In this document: in pieces, positions 14,337 to 24,540 of the stretch
How the letters are laid out: each line of letters opens with the position of its first letter
Position numbering within the stretch: the first letter of the stretch is position 1
Source: Kitasatospora phosalacinea
GTDB taxonomy: Bacteria; Actinomycetota; Actinomycetes; Streptomycetales; Streptomycetaceae
Reading direction: 5' to 3'
Assembly (NCBI RefSeq): GCF_000716545.1
Contig: NZ_JNWZ01000055.1
Span: 1-46,093 of the forward strand
Length of the DNA: 46,093 bases
Made by a program: the position numbers and the translations under genes
Notes under the pieces: generated by a model
The model's database searches: none
What the model was told of the DNA's origin: nothing
What the model saw: only the letters and a program-made list of their open reading frames with translations

Positions 14337-15539
14337 CTAGGAGGCGGCGCTCCCGGCCGGTTCGAGGTCGGGGGCCGCGTCGTCCGTGTCCTTCCAGCGG
14401 CCCGGCTCGACCATGAACGCGCCGAGCGCCACGCCCAGCAGCGGGATCGCGGGCAGCACCGTCAGCACGCCCTGCGGGCCGTGGTGCTGGGCGAGCAGTC
14501 CGAACAGCGGGGCGGCCAGGCCGCCGATGCTGACGGCCAGGCCGAGGGTGACGCCGGCGGCGGTGCCGGGGCGGTTGGGCAGGTAGTCCTGGCCCAGCTT
14601 GACCAGCACGGCGAACGGCAGGTTCAGCACCGCGCCCGCCAGCACCGCGAACAGCAGCGGCGCCCACGCGCCGGGCGTCACCCGCAGCAGCACCAGCGCC
14701 GGGACGGTCAGCGCGGTGCCCCACTGCGCGGTGCGCACCATGCCGATCCGGTCGGCCAGCCGCCCGCCGCCCAGGGTGCCCGCGACGCCGCCGAGCAGGA
14801 AGCAGGTCAGCGCCGCGCCCGCCAGCAGGTGCGAGGCGTGCAACTGCCGCAGCCAGTACAGCTCGATGAAGGTGCTGACGCCGAAGAACACCACCGAGCG
14901 GACGACCTCCACCCCGGTCAGCACCAGGAACGGCCGCCAGCGGTCCTTCCCGGCGCGCCTCGCCCCGCCGCCCGGGTGCGGGTACGTCCGGTGCCGGGCC
15001 CGGAACAGCACCGCCGCCATCAGCAGCGCCGGCAGCACGAACACCGCCGTCGCCCGCACGCCCCACGCCGACAGCAGCGGGGTGGCCAGCACCGGCGCCA
15101 GGAAGAACCCGACGCTGCCGCCCGCCGCGAAGACGCTCATCGCCCCGGTGGAGTCGCCCGCCGCCTCCCGGGCCGCCCGCCCCGCCGCCGGGTGGAAGGC
15201 CGCCACCCCGAGGCCGGAGAGCAGCACCAGCAGCCACACCAGCGCGTACCCGTCGGCCAGCCCGCTCAGCCCCGCGCCCAGCCCGGCCAGCGCCAGCCCC
15301 GCCGCCGACAGCCAGGGCAGCGGGCGCCGGTCCACCAGCAGGCCCACCAGCGGCTGCGGGACGGCGCTGCCCAGCGTCGCCGCCAGGGTCAGCCCGCCCG
15401 CCGCCACGTACCCGTAGCCGCGCTCCAGGACGAAGTACGGCACCACCGCGGGCACCAGGCCCTGGTACAGGTCGTCCACGGCGTGCGCCGCGCCCCACAT
15501 CCGCATCCGGCGCCACACGCCGGGCAGTTCGTTCGTCAT
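14337..15539 (-). CDS. MFS transporter (Fsr-like drug exporter)
   Basis: A 400-aa, about 12-span major facilitator. It opens with WGAAHAVDDLYQGLVPAVVPYF, resembling the fosmidomycin-resistance (Fsr) subgroup, and has cytoplasmic loops such as LVDRRPLPW and GGRLADRIGMVRT where MFS loops 2-3 and 8-9 carry their Arg/Asp motifs. The ATG at 15539 is chosen because coding character begins there and the divergent regulator starts just beyond. Upstream readings are rich in repeats and not coding-like. It probably exports a toxic small molecule, regulated by the divergent AraC protein and accompanied by the PPOX enzyme. Confidence 0.88.
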   Translation of the reverse strand: MTNELPGVWRRMRMWGAAHAVDDLYQGLVPAVVPYFVLERGYGYVAAGGLTLAATLGSAVPQPLVGLLVDRRPLPWLSAAGLALAGLGAGLSGLADGYALVWLLVLLSGLGVAAFHPAAGRAAREAAGDSTGAMSVFAAGGSVGFFLAPVLATPLLSAWGVRATAVFVLPALLMAAVLFRARHRTYPHPGGGARRAGKDRWRPFLVLTGVEVVRSVVFFGVSTFIELYWLRQLHASHLLAGAALTCFLLGGVAGTLGGGRLADRIGMVRTAQWGTALTVPALVLLRVTPGAWAPLLFAVLAGAVLNLPFAVLVKLGQDYLPNRPGTAAGVTLGLAVSIGGLAAPLFGLLAQHHGPQGVLTVLPAIPLLGVALGAFMVEPGRWKDTDDAAPDLEPAGSAAS

Positions 15540-15594
15540 GCGGACCAGACTGGCGGCCGCGGCCGGGTGCGGGCTTCCGCTACTCTGCCAACCT

Positions 15595-16431
15595 GTGTCG
15601 CCAACCCGCCAACCCGCCGAGGACGGCCCGCCGGACGCCATGCGCCCCGGCGGCGGTCCGCCGGACGCCGTGCGCCCCGGGGACGGCCCGTCGCGCGCCG
15701 CGCACCAGAAGGAGACCGGGCCCAGTCGGCACCCGCTGGCCCACCGGCAGCGGATCGACTGGCACTGGCACGACGTCGACCAGCTGATCACCCCCGGCCT
15801 GGGCGTGCTGGAGGTGAGCACCCCGCGCGGCCGCTGGGTCGTCCCGCCGCACCGCGCGGTGTGGCTGCCTGCCGGCGTCCCGCACGCCCAGCAGGCGTAC
15901 GGGACGAGCGAGTTGCGCTGCCTGGTCTACCCGGCCGGTACCGACCCGCTGCGGCTCGCCGCGCCCGCCGTGCTCGCCGTCACCCCGCTGCTGCGCGAGA
16001 TCATCGCCCACCTGACCGGCCCCGACGCACCCACCGGACGGCCCGCCCGGACGCTCGAACAGGCCGCCCTGGACCAGCTCGCGCACGCCCCCGAACTGCC
16101 GCTCGGCCTCCCGCGGCCCACCGACCCCCGGCTGCGCGACCTCGCCGCGCTGCTCGCCGCCGACCCGGCCGACGACCGCTCGCTGGCCGAACTCGGCCGC
16201 GCCGTCGGCGCCGCCGAACGCACCCTCAGCCGGCTGTTCCGGGCCGAACTCGGCCTGGGCTTCCCGCAGTGGCGCACCCAACTGCGGCTCCAGCACGCCC
16301 TGGTGCTGCTGGCCGGCGGCCGCTCGGTCACCGCCACCGCCGCCGCCTGCGGCTTCCGCTCGCCGAGCGCGTTCGTCGAGGCGTTCCGGCACGCCTTCGG
16401 CACCACTCCCGGCCGCTACCAGCGGGGCTGA
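15595..16431 (+). CDS. AraC-family transcriptional regulator
   Basis: A 278-aa protein with an N-terminal cupin sensor (HWHDVDQLITPGLGVLEV, PPHRAVWLPAGVPH) and a C-terminal double helix-turn-helix ending in CGFRSPSAFVEAFRHAFGTTPGRYQRG. It is divergent from the exporter. The GTG at 15595 is chosen because a TACTCT -10-like hexamer lies 8 bp upstream, implying a leaderless mRNA; no ribosome site is seen. The first 40 residues are repetitive Pro/Gly sequence, so a later start cannot be excluded. Confidence 0.85.
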   Translation: MSPTRQPAEDGPPDAMRPGGGPPDAVRPGDGPSRAAHQKETGPSRHPLAHRQRIDWHWHDVDQLITPGLGVLEVSTPRGRWVVPPHRAVWLPAGVPHAQQAYGTSELRCLVYPAGTDPLRLAAPAVLAVTPLLREIIAHLTGPDAPTGRPARTLEQAALDQLAHAPELPLGLPRPTDPRLRDLAALLAADPADDRSLAELGRAVGAAERTLSRLFRAELGLGFPQWRTQLRLQHALVLLAGGRSVTATAAACGFRSPSAFVEAFRHAFGTTPGRYQRG

Positions 16432-16443
16432 CGGGACGTCAGC
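16427..16443. terminator. Hairpin spanning both convergent stop codons
   Basis: GCTGACG-GGA-CGTCAGC is a perfect 7-bp inverted repeat with a 3-nt loop. The TGA of the AraC gene is in the left arm and the TGA of the opposing membrane-protein gene is in the right arm. It may act as a compact bidirectional terminator. Confidence 0.45.
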
Positions 16444-16735
16444 GGTGCCGAGGGTGGCCGTGGTCGCGCGAACCCTCCAGCGGGGCGGCCGAGTTGGGGG
16501 CGCGGCGGCGGGAGGCGGCGACCTGCCGGGAGACCGCCACGTCGATCAGGCACCAGGCGAGCGCGAAGACGCCCAGCGCCATCAGCGCCAACGCCGGTGT
16601 CAGCAGCCCGGTGCGGGCCCAGGAGGCGAACAGCGCCACCACGAAGGTGAACACCGTGAAGGCGAACGACATGCCCGCCCGGACGGCGGCCGCCCGCACC
16701 TCGTCCGGCAGCCGACCGCGCCGACGAACGGCCAT
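16439..16735 (-). CDS. Small membrane protein with two transmembrane helices, 98 aa
   Basis: After a basic N-terminus (MAVRRRGRLP) there are two hydrophobic spans, about residues 22-42 (SFAFTVFTFVVALFASW) and 47-69 (LTPALALMALGVFALAWCLI), then a basic, His-rich C-terminal tail. The ATG is preceded by GGGGG at 6-bp spacing. I do not recognise a family; the topology suggests both ends in the cytoplasm. It is separated from gntR by a repeat array and is probably transcribed on its own. Confidence 0.7.
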   Translation of the reverse strand: MAVRRRGRLPDEVRAAAVRAGMSFAFTVFTFVVALFASWARTGLLTPALALMALGVFALAWCLIDVAVSRQVAASRRRAPNSAAPLEGSRDHGHPRHR

Positions 16736-16824
16736 CGCCAACCCCCTGTCGGTCGCGCGCCCCGGTCGGGCGCCCCAAGACCAGCCTTGCCCCGTCCGGG
16801 GGGAGCCATGCCACCGGCCCGGCC

Positions 16825-16878
16825 GGTCCAGCCGATCCAGCTGATCCAGCCGGTCCGGCCGGTCCGGCCGGTCCGGCC
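16825..16878. repeat. Six 9-bp tandem repeats upstream of the small membrane protein gene
   Basis: Units GGTCCAGCC, GATCCAGCT, GATCCAGCC and three copies of GGTCCGGCC fill the gap between the membrane-protein gene and gntR. The remainder of 16736-16975 shows no gene. Confidence 0.8.
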
Positions 16879-16975
16879 GACCGCAGCCGTGTCGCGGCGG
16901 GGCCTCCCCGAGCACCCGTCAGGATCGTAACGGGGCCCGCAAGGGCGCCCCTGCGGCCGCTCCGGGTGGGGGAGT

Positions 16976-17674
16976 TCAGTCCGGCAGGGTGGCGTCGAGC
17001 TCCTCCAGGGCGCCGACCACGATGGTCCGCATCGCCCGTTCCGCCCGTTCCGGGTCGCCCGCGCAGACCGCCTCGGCGACCTCCCGGTGCAGCTGCACCG
17101 CGTACTCGCGCGGCCGGTGCGGCATCAGGCGGTGCTCGGTGCGGCCGGTGAGGACGGCGCCCACGGTGTCCTTCAGGTGCGCGAACATCTCGTTGCCGGA
17201 GGCCCGCAGCACCACCGCGTGGAAGGCGATGTCGTGCGCGAGGAACGCCTCCAGGTCGGCCGCCCGGGCGGTGACCGTCAACTCGACGGCCAGCGCGCTC
17301 AGTTCGCGCCGGTCGTCGTCGTCCGCGCAGCGGGCCGCCAGCGCCGCCGCGGCGGGCTCCACCGCGACCCGCAGCGAACCCAGCGAGCGCAGCTGGGCGG
17401 AGCGGTCCGCCCCGGCCAGCCGCCAGCGGATCACCAGCGGGTCGAACACGTCCCAGTCACCCTTCGGCCGGACGGTGATGCCGACCCGGCGGCGCGGCTC
17501 GACCATCCGCATCGACTCCAGGATGCGCACCGCCTCCCGGACCACCGTGCGGGACACCCCGTGCCGCTGCTCCAACTCCTCCGCGCGCAGCACCGTGCCC
17601 TCCGGCAGCGCGCCGGAGGCGATGGCCGGACCGAGGTCGGCGAGCAGGCGGCCGGGCAGGCCCTGGATCTCCAT
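16976..17674 (-). CDS. gntR: FadR/GntR-family regulator of gluconate genes
   Basis: A 232-aa protein with an N-terminal winged helix (residues about 5-70; LEQRHGVSRTVVREAVRILE is the recognition region) and an FCD ligand-binding domain (about 90-220) with HDIAFH supplying typical metal-ligand His/Asp. It is divergent from the gluconate kinase and permease genes, the standard arrangement of a gluconate-responsive repressor. An inverted repeat lies in the shared promoter region. AAGGTGG precedes the ATG. Confidence 0.88.
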   Translation of the reverse strand: MEIQGLPGRLLADLGPAIASGALPEGTVLRAEELEQRHGVSRTVVREAVRILESMRMVEPRRRVGITVRPKGDWDVFDPLVIRWRLAGADRSAQLRSLGSLRVAVEPAAAALAARCADDDDRRELSALAVELTVTARAADLEAFLAHDIAFHAVVLRASGNEMFAHLKDTVGAVLTGRTEHRLMPHRPREYAVQLHREVAEAVCAGDPERAERAMRTIVVGALEELDATLPD

Positions 17675-17752
17675 CCGGCCACCTTATCGGCGCGGTCAGG
17701 GGGAAGGCGGCCCTCGGTCCGGACCGGCTCCGCTCAGTCCGAACACTCAAAA

Positions 17753-17791
17753 GTATGACGATTAGGTTTCGGTCGCTTGAATAAGTCATAC
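17753..17791. promoter_or_regulatory. Probable GntR operator between gntR and gntK
   Basis: GTATGAC (17753-17759) and GTCATAC (17785-17791) form perfect 7-bp inverted arms 25 bp apart, in an unusually AT-rich patch between the divergent genes. A TTGAAT hexamer (17778-17783) with CAAGGT 17 bp later could be the gntK promoter. A FadR-type regulator could bind each arm or bridge them. Confidence 0.55.
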
Positions 17792-17841
17792 CTTTGCGCC
17801 AAGGTTGCCCACGCAAGCAGGCAAGGACAGGAGCACCACCC

Positions 17842-18366
17842 ATGGCTCTCAGTGCCGAGAACCAGCAGCCGCCCGTCGTCGTGGTGATGGGCGTCTCCGG
17901 AGTCGGGAAGACCACCGTCGCCCGACTGCTCGCCGACCGCCTCGGCCTCCCGTACGCCGAGGCCGACGACTTCCACCCCGCCGCCAACATCGCCAAGATG
18001 AGCGCCGGCACCCCGCTCGACGACCACGACCGCCAGCCCTGGCTGCGCGCCCTCGGCGGCTGGCTGGGCGAGCGGGCCGCGGCCGGCAGCGGGGGAGTGG
18101 TCACCTGCTCCGCGCTCAAGCGCCGCTACCGCGACGTCCTGCGCGCCGCCTGCCCGGACGCGTTCTTCCTGCACCTGTCCGGCAGCCACGACCTGGTCGG
18201 CGACCGGCTGGCGCACCGCACCGGCCACTTCATGCCGCCCTCGCTGCTGGACTCCCAGTACGCCACCCTCGAACCGCTCCAGGCGGACGAGCGGGGCACC
18301 GTGCTGGACGTCGGCGCCGAGCCGGAGACGCTCGTCACCCGCGCCGTCGCCGCCCTGGCCCGCTGA
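17842..18366 (+). CDS. gntK: Gluconokinase
   Basis: A 174-aa P-loop kinase: MGVSGVGKTT (K23) is the nucleotide-binding loop, EADDFHPAANIAKMSAGTPL is the substrate region typical of gluconokinases, and TCSALKRRYRDVLR and FLHLSG follow. Length matches the family (160-180 aa). It phosphorylates D-gluconate to 6-phosphogluconate, which enters the pentose phosphate pathway. A GGAG site 8 bp upstream of the ATG supports this start over the earlier in-frame one at 17794. It is first in an operon with the permease. Confidence 0.95.
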   Translation: MALSAENQQPPVVVVMGVSGVGKTTVARLLADRLGLPYAEADDFHPAANIAKMSAGTPLDDHDRQPWLRALGGWLGERAAAGSGGVVTCSALKRRYRDVLRAACPDAFFLHLSGSHDLVGDRLAHRTGHFMPPSLLDSQYATLEPLQADERGTVLDVGAEPETLVTRAVAALAR

Positions 18367-18440
18367 GGCACCCGACCCCCACGTCACACCCCGCCACCGC
18401 CCGACAGCCCGGCGGTGCCGGCCCGTCAATGGAGACCCCC

Positions 18441-19862
18441 GTGACCCCCACCCTGCTGGCCGCCGGCGCACCGGCGCTGCCGCACACCGCGAGCAACGGC
18501 CAACTGCTGCTCGCCGTGCTGCTCAGCATCGGCGCGATCGTGCTGCTGATCACCCGGTTCAAGCTGCACCCGTTCCTGGCGCTCACGCTCGGTTCCGGGC
18601 TGCTCGCCGCCGTCGCCGGGGCGCCCTTCGACAAGCTGCTGGCCAGCTTCTCCACCGGCTTCGGCTCCACCGTCGCCTCGGTCGGTCTGCTGATCGGCCT
18701 CGGCGCGATGCTCGGCAAGCTGCTCGCCGACTCCGGCGGCGCCAACACCATCGCCGACACCGTGCTGGCCCGCACCGGCCCCAAGCTGCTGCCCTGGGCG
18801 ATGGCGCTGATCGCCGCCGTGCTCGGCCTGCCGCTGTTCTTCGAGGTCGGCGTGGTGCTGCTGGTGCCGATCGTGCTGCTGGTGGCCCGGCGCGGCAACG
18901 CCCCGTTGATCGGCATCGGCATCCCCGCGCTGGCCGGCCTCTCGGTGCTGCACGGCCTCGTCCCGCCGCACCCGGGCCCGCTGGTCGCCGTCGACGCCCT
19001 GCACGCCGACCTCGGCGTCACCCTGGCGCTCGGCCTGCTGATCGCGGTCCCGACCCTGATCGTCGCCGGTCCGCTGTTCGGCCGCCTCGCCCAGCGCTGG
19101 GTCGGCCCGCTGGCACTGCCCGAGGAGACCGGGCCCGCCGGCACCGCCCCGGCGGACACCGCCCCCGTCGACGCGGCGGGGAAGGGCGAGCGGACGCCGA
19201 AGTTCGCCGCCGTCCTGGCCACCATCCTGCTGCCGGTCGTGCTGATGCTCGGCAAGGCGCTCGCCGACGTGGTGATCGACGACCCGAAGGCCACCGTCCA
19301 GCGGCTCTTCGACTTCATCGGCTCCCCGCTGATCGCGCTGCTCGCCGCGACCCTGCTCGCCATGCTCACCCTGGGCCGGGCGGCCGGCTTCGACAAGGGC
19401 AGGATCTCCGAGACGGTCGGCTCCGCGCTCGGCCCGATCGCCGGCATCGTGTTCATCGTCGGCGCGGGCGGCGGTTTCAAGCAGACCCTGATCGACGTCG
19501 GCGTCGGCCAGGCCGTCAGCGAGTGGTCCGGCAAGTGGCACGTCTCCGCGCTGCTGCTCGGCTGGCTGATCGCGGTGCTGATCCGGCTGGCCACCGGCTC
19601 GGCGACGGTCGCCACCATCACCGCCGCCGGCATCGTCGGCCCGCTGGCCGCCGGGATGTCCACCAGCCACGCCGCGCTGCTGGTGCTGGCCATCGGCGCC
19701 GGCTCGCTGTTCCTGTCGCACGTCAACGACGCCGGGTTCTGGCTGGTCAAGGAGTACTTCGGGATGAGCGTCGGCCAGACGCTGAAGTCCTGGTCGGTGA
19801 TGGAGACCATCATCTCGGTGGTCGCGATCGCCCTGATCCTGCCGCTCAGCCTGATCATCTGA
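18441..19862 (+). CDS. gntP: Gluconate:H+ symporter (GntP family)
   Basis: A 473-aa transporter of the GntP family with about 12-14 spans. Conserved segments include GFGSTVASVGLLIGLGAMLGKLL, GLPLFFEVGVVLLVPIVLLV, LSVLHGLVPPHPGPL and SHVNDAGFWLVKEYFGMS. The GTG at 18441 has GGAG 6 bp upstream; the ATG at 18429 overlaps that site and is less likely. It imports gluconate for the kinase encoded 74 bp upstream. Confidence 0.95.
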   Translation: MTPTLLAAGAPALPHTASNGQLLLAVLLSIGAIVLLITRFKLHPFLALTLGSGLLAAVAGAPFDKLLASFSTGFGSTVASVGLLIGLGAMLGKLLADSGGANTIADTVLARTGPKLLPWAMALIAAVLGLPLFFEVGVVLLVPIVLLVARRGNAPLIGIGIPALAGLSVLHGLVPPHPGPLVAVDALHADLGVTLALGLLIAVPTLIVAGPLFGRLAQRWVGPLALPEETGPAGTAPADTAPVDAAGKGERTPKFAAVLATILLPVVLMLGKALADVVIDDPKATVQRLFDFIGSPLIALLAATLLAMLTLGRAAGFDKGRISETVGSALGPIAGIVFIVGAGGGFKQTLIDVGVGQAVSEWSGKWHVSALLLGWLIAVLIRLATGSATVATITAAGIVGPLAAGMSTSHAALLVLAIGAGSLFLSHVNDAGFWLVKEYFGMSVGQTLKSWSVMETIISVVAIALILPLSLII

Positions 19863-19885
19863 CCGACGGCCCCACCCCCCGAGCC

Positions 19886-19927
19886 GCGACGCCCTCCGGA
19901 TTCCCGCTTCTCCCCGGAGGGCGTCGC
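19886..19927. terminator. Strong bidirectional terminator between gntP and glpD
   Basis: A perfect 14-bp inverted repeat, GCGACGCCCTCCGG (19886-19899) with its complement at 19914-19927 and a 14-nt loop, lies between the convergent gluconate and glycerol operons. Confidence 0.85.
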
Positions 19928-19938
19928 TCTGTGCCGGG

Positions 19939-21543
19939 CTACTCGGCCAGCAGCTCCGCGGTGCGCTTGCGCACCTCCGCGCCGTCCAGCCCGCGCACCG
20001 TCAGCGTGGTGCGCCGCCGCAGCACGTCGTCCACCGTGTACGCCCACTCCTGCTCGGCCGCGTACACCACCTGCGCCCACACGTCCGGCCCGTCCGGGTG
20101 GACGCGCTCGCCCAGCTCCGGGCGCTCGGCGATCAGGCGGGCGATGTCGAAGGAGAGCGTGCCGTAGTGGGTGGCCAGGTTCCGGGCCACCAGCGGATCC
20201 ATCCGGCCGCCCGGCTCGCGGTCGGTCAGCAGGCGGCGGGCGACGGCCTCCGGGGTGCCGATGCCCGGCAGCGGCACGGTCGGCGGGATCGGCGAGACGT
20301 CCTCGGCCAGGCCCACGCCCGGGGCGTGCTTGAGCTTCTCCAGGATCACCCGGCCGATGTGCCTGTACGTCGTCCACTTGCCGCCCGCGACCGACAGCAT
20401 CCCGGCCCGGCCCTCGGTCACCACCGTCTCCCGCCTCGCCGCCGCCGTCGCCCCCGGCCCGCCCGGCAGCACCCGCAGGCCCGCGAAGGAGTACGTGATG
20501 TCCTCCCGCCGCAGGTGCTCCCCGCGCACCGCGTGCCCGGCCTCGGCGAGGATCTGCTCGACGTCCGCGTCGGTGGCCCGCACCTCCAGCGGATCGCCGG
20601 TGTACTCCTCGTCGGTGGTGCCGAGCAGGACGTGGTCCTCCCACGGGATGGCGAACGACACCCGGTAGTGGTCGATCGGGATGGTCAGCGCCGCCCGCCA
20701 CGGGGCCCGCCGGCGCAGCACCACGTGCGCGCCCTTGGACAGCCGGATCGACGGCGCCGCGCCCGCGTGCTCCATCCGCCGCAGGTGGTCCACCCACGGG
20801 CCGGTGGCGTTCAGCACCAGCCGGGCGTCCACCCCGAACTCGGTGCCGTCCAGGGTGTCGCGCACCTCCGCGCCGGTGACCCGGCCGCGGGTGAAGCGCA
20901 GCCCCGTCACCTCGGCGTGGTTGAGCACCACCGCGCCCGCGTCCACCGCCGCCCGCACCGTCATCACGGCCATCCGGGCGTCGTTCATCTGGTGGTCGCC
21001 GTACACCGCGACCCGCCGCAGCCCCTCGGTGCGCAGCCCCGGCACCGCGCGCGCCGCCACCGACGGGGAGACCACCCGGCCCAGGCCGTCGCGGAACGCC
21101 GACAGCGCCGAGTACAGGAACACGCCCGCGCCGAGCTTCGGCGCCGAGTGCGGGCCGCCCTCGTACACCGGCACGAAGAAGGTCAGCGGGTTGACCAGGT
21201 GCGGGGCCACGTCGGTGGCCAGCGCCCGGCGCTCGCGGTGGTTCTCCGCGACCAGCCGCACCGCGCCGGTCTGCAGGTAGCGCAGCCCGCCGTGGACCAG
21301 CTTGGACGAGGCCGAGGAGGTCGCGTTGGCGAAGTCCCCGGCGTCCACCATGGCCACCTTCAGCCCGGCCTGGGCGGCGGTCCACGCGGTGGCGGTGCCC
21401 AGGATGCCGCCGCCGATCACCAGCAGGTCGTAGCGGGCCCGGCCGAGCAGTTCTCGGGTGGCGGCGCGGGGGACGAGGCGGCCGGCGGCGCGCTCGGCGC
21501 CCAGGGTCGGGACGGTCGCCGCGGGGTGCGGGGTGGTTGCCAT
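19939..21543 (-). CDS. glpD: Aerobic glycerol-3-phosphate dehydrogenase
   Basis: A 534-aa FAD enzyme. LLVIGGGILGTATAW (about 40-54) is the dinucleotide-binding motif; SSASSKLVHGGLRYLQTG is the glycerol-phosphate dehydrogenase signature; VAGGKWTTYRHIGRVI lies near the C-terminal helical domain. It oxidises glycerol-3-phosphate to dihydroxyacetone phosphate at the membrane and passes electrons to quinone. It follows glpK by 73 bp in the same direction, completing the glycerol utilisation operon. Confidence 0.96.
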   Translation of the reverse strand: MATTPHPAATVPTLGAERAAGRLVPRAATRELLGRARYDLLVIGGGILGTATAWTAAQAGLKVAMVDAGDFANATSSASSKLVHGGLRYLQTGAVRLVAENHRERRALATDVAPHLVNPLTFFVPVYEGGPHSAPKLGAGVFLYSALSAFRDGLGRVVSPSVAARAVPGLRTEGLRRVAVYGDHQMNDARMAVMTVRAAVDAGAVVLNHAEVTGLRFTRGRVTGAEVRDTLDGTEFGVDARLVLNATGPWVDHLRRMEHAGAAPSIRLSKGAHVVLRRRAPWRAALTIPIDHYRVSFAIPWEDHVLLGTTDEEYTGDPLEVRATDADVEQILAEAGHAVRGEHLRREDITYSFAGLRVLPGGPGATAAARRETVVTEGRAGMLSVAGGKWTTYRHIGRVILEKLKHAPGVGLAEDVSPIPPTVPLPGIGTPEAVARRLLTDREPGGRMDPLVARNLATHYGTLSFDIARLIAERPELGERVHPDGPDVWAQVVYAAEQEWAYTVDDVLRRRTTLTVRGLDGAEVRKRTAELLAE

Positions 21544-21616
21544 GGTGTGTGGTGGGCGGCCCGGTGTGCGGCCGGTCCGCTGCTCCTTCCGATCGGTGGG
21601 TCCTGCCGGGCTCGGC

Positions 21617-23137
<1,521 letters not shown>

Positions 23138-23250
23138 GCGGTACCTCGGCTCGTGGGCGGCAACGGGGCGGGGGTGACCATTCGTCAGTCCCCGTACGCG
23201 CGGGTCCGGCAAACCAGTCGGACGGGCGGTCCGCCGGGGCGGGCCGGACA

Positions 23251-23271
23251 CCGTTCGACAATGTCGAACGG
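23251..23271. promoter_or_regulatory. Perfect 21-bp palindrome, probable GylR operator
   Basis: CCGTTCGACA-A-TGTCGAACGG is a perfect 10-bp inverted repeat around one central base, 114 bp upstream of the glpK start and 76 bp downstream of the gylR stop. Symmetric 15-20 bp sites of this kind are typical of IclR-family operators. It most likely controls glpK-glpD and shows that the operon has its own promoter separate from gylR. Confidence 0.7.
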
Positions 23272-23346
23272 ACTTCGGAAGCCAACCGCAGCCGGACGCC
23301 CCCCGTCAAGGAGGTGTGACGCACCCCGCTCCCCGCCGCCGGACCG

Positions 23347-24114
23347 TCAGAACCGGTGCGCGCCCAAGTCCCGGGAGATCGCCCGGGCCGCCGTCCGCAC
23401 CGAGGCCACCAGCGCCGGCCGCACCGCGCCGTCCGGGCCGCACACCGTCTCCACCGCGCCCGACACGCACACCGCGCCCACCGGGTTGCGCCGCCGGTCC
23501 TGGATCAGCGCCGCCACCGAGGCCACGCCCTCCCAGGTCTCCTCCACCGCGTCCGCCCAGCCCCGCTCGCGCACCAGCGCGCACTGCGCGTCCAGCGCGG
23601 CGGGCTCCGTCACCGTCCGGGCCGTGAACGCCTCCCACGGGCCCCCGCCCAACTCGCCCCGCGCCACCGGGTCGTACGCCAGCAGCACCTTGCCCAGCGC
23701 GGTCGCGTGCAGCGGCTGCATCGAACCGACCTCCAGCACCTGCCGCGAGTCGTCCGGCCGGAACACGTGGTGCACCACCAGCACCCCCCGCTGGTGCAGC
23801 ACCCCCAGGTACACCGTCTCCCCGGCCGCCCGCGCCAGGTCGTCCGCCCACACCAGCGCCCGGGCCCGCAGCTCGTGCACGTCCAGGTAGCTCTGGCCCA
23901 GCCGCAGCAGCTCCGCGCCCAACTGGTACTTGCCGCTCTCCGGGTCCTGCTCCACGAAGCCCTCCTGCTGCAGCGTGCGCAGGATCCCGTGCGCCGTGCC
24001 CTTCGCCAGCCCCAGCCCCGTCGCCACCTCCGACAGGCCGAGCCGGCGCTCCCCGCCCGCCAGCAGGCGCAGGATCGCGGCCGCCCGCGACAGCGACTGG
24101 ATCGCACCGGGCAC
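23347..24114 (-). CDS. gylR: IclR-family glycerol operon regulator
   Basis: A 255-aa protein. IQSLSRAAAILRLLAGGERR and LGLAKGTAHGILRTLQQEGF form the winged helix of GylR/IclR; the effector domain contains PLHATALGKVLLAY and ends with AISRDLGAH. The sequence strongly resembles GylR, the glycerol/glycerol-3-phosphate-responsive repressor of Streptomyces, and precedes glpK as expected. The GTG at 24114 has GGAGG at 7-bp spacing; the in-frame ATG at 24135 lies upstream of that site. A smaller inverted repeat, GGTCGGC-AAC-GCCGACC (24137-24153), sits just upstream and may be autoregulatory. Confidence 0.93.
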   Translation of the reverse strand: MPGAIQSLSRAAAILRLLAGGERRLGLSEVATGLGLAKGTAHGILRTLQQEGFVEQDPESGKYQLGAELLRLGQSYLDVHELRARALVWADDLARAAGETVYLGVLHQRGVLVVHHVFRPDDSRQVLEVGSMQPLHATALGKVLLAYDPVARGELGGGPWEAFTARTVTEPAALDAQCALVRERGWADAVEETWEGVASVAALIQDRRRNPVGAVCVSGAVETVCGPDGAVRPALVASVRTAARAISRDLGAHRF

Positions 24115-24219
24115 CCGCCCACCTCCACTGAACACCGGTCGGCAACGCCGACCACCAGGCCGAGAACGGGCGAGGCGCCCTCGAAGACCGTACTACCCGG
24201 CCGCCCCGCCCCGCGGCAC

Positions 24220-24540
24220 TCAGCCGCTCACGCCCGGCAAGGCGCGCAGCCCGGCGACGTCCCCCACCTCGTACGCCACCCCCAGCGGCTCCCGCTCCTC
24301 CGCCGCCCGCGCCGCGTCCACCATCGCCGAGGAGATGTCCACCCCCAGCACCCGGCAGGCGCCCCGACGCCGCAACTCCCGGCTGTAGAACCCCGTCCCG
24401 GACGCCAGGTCCAGCACCGACCGGCCCCGCACGTCCCCGACCATCCCCAGGAAGGCCGGCACCTCGCCGTACCGCGCCAGCGGCAGGGTCTTGAACCCCT
24501 CGAACGACTCGCCGATCCCGTCGTACAGCTGGCCACCCAT
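24220..24540 (-). pseudogene. Truncated SAM-dependent methyltransferase (N-terminal part only)
   Basis: The reading frame has a good start (ATG, GGGGA upstream) and encodes 106 aa of a class I methyltransferase: SVLDLASGTGFYSREL is motif I, and VLGVDISSAMVDAARAAE is motif II with the acidic ribose-binding residue. It ends just after VAYEVGDVAGLRALPG, where motif III should follow and where homologues continue for over 100 residues. Only about 105 bp remain before gylR, and they do not continue the domain in another frame, so the 3' half appears deleted. A functional short protein is unlikely because motifs for the rest of the Rossmann fold are missing. Confidence 0.7.

Noticed and set aside
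18335..21385. 1016-aa minus-strand frame across gntP and glpD
   Set aside because: It runs antisense to gntP, through the terminator and then out of frame in glpD; no coherent protein.
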